A DNA stretch of 12,621 bases from Lachnospiraceae bacterium (GTDB lineage: Bacteria; Bacillota; Clostridia; Oscillospirales; Ruminococcaceae). Of this stretch, positions 12,553 to 12,621 are shown in pieces. The stretch covers positions 1-12,621 of the forward strand of contig JAMPFE010000054.1 of assembly GCA_023664705.1 (NCBI GenBank), written 5' to 3'. Each line of letters opens with the position of its first letter. The first letter of the stretch is position 1. The notes under the pieces were generated by a model. It did not search any database. It was not told where the DNA came from and saw only the letters and a program-made list of their open reading frames with translations. The translations under genes were made by a program, and so were the position numbers.

Positions 12553-12621
12553 ATCTGATATTCGCTTTGTAACCCAAAATCGGAACAGAATCGTTGTCAT
12601 TATCGGGCGCTGAACCACGCT

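Overview
The window looks like a chromosomal segment of a low-to-medium G+C Clostridia bacterium, probably Oscillospiraceae/Ruminococcaceae-like. This rests on consensus sigma-A promoters, strong AGGAGG-type ribosome binding sites, Bacillus-style Pho boxes, a DUF6076-like protein and serine-recombinase remnants of the type common in that group. The taxon is inferred from gene style, not proven.

Layout. (1) 1-788, plus strand: the 3' part of a DUF6076-like gene, closed by a bidirectional terminator. (2) 8405 down to 953, minus strand: a complete phosphate-starvation module in the order pstS, pstC, pstA, pstB, phoU, an EamA-family transporter, then a PhoB/PhoP-type response regulator and its PhoR-like kinase, ending in a terminator at 863-905. 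Two tandem Pho-box pairs lie upstream of pstS, so the kinase and regulator at the end of the module probably switch on the high-affinity transporter at its head. PstS binds phosphate outside, PstC and PstA form the channel, PstB powers it, and PhoU links transport state to the kinase. The EamA gene has its own near-consensus promoter, which splits the module into a Pho-controlled pst-phoU part and a probably constitutive EamA-phoPR part. A 28/30 direct repeat brackets the module.

(3) 8406-9033: a gene-free stretch with the Pho boxes, one repeat copy, a 43-nt tRNA-Pro-like minihelix ending in CCA, and two terminators. (4) 9034-9423: a decayed serine recombinase with an in-frame stop, an internal deletion and a lost C-terminus. 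(5) 9492-11143: a visibly more G+C-rich pair, a general-stress-type short-chain dehydrogenase and a manganese catalase, probably an oxidative-stress operon. (6) 11252-12552: a small cassette between imperfect 39-nt direct repeats. It holds a standalone recombinase-domain ORF and a HigB/RelE-type toxin with its HTH antitoxin, driven by a consensus promoter with a palindrome in its spacer.

The core pst-pho locus is classical. The unusual parts are the promoter-equipped transporter inside it, the repeats around it, the pstS-pstC hairpin, the reduced tRNA, and the recombinase genes that start directly behind terminator hairpins. No CRISPR array, rRNA or intact integrase was seen.
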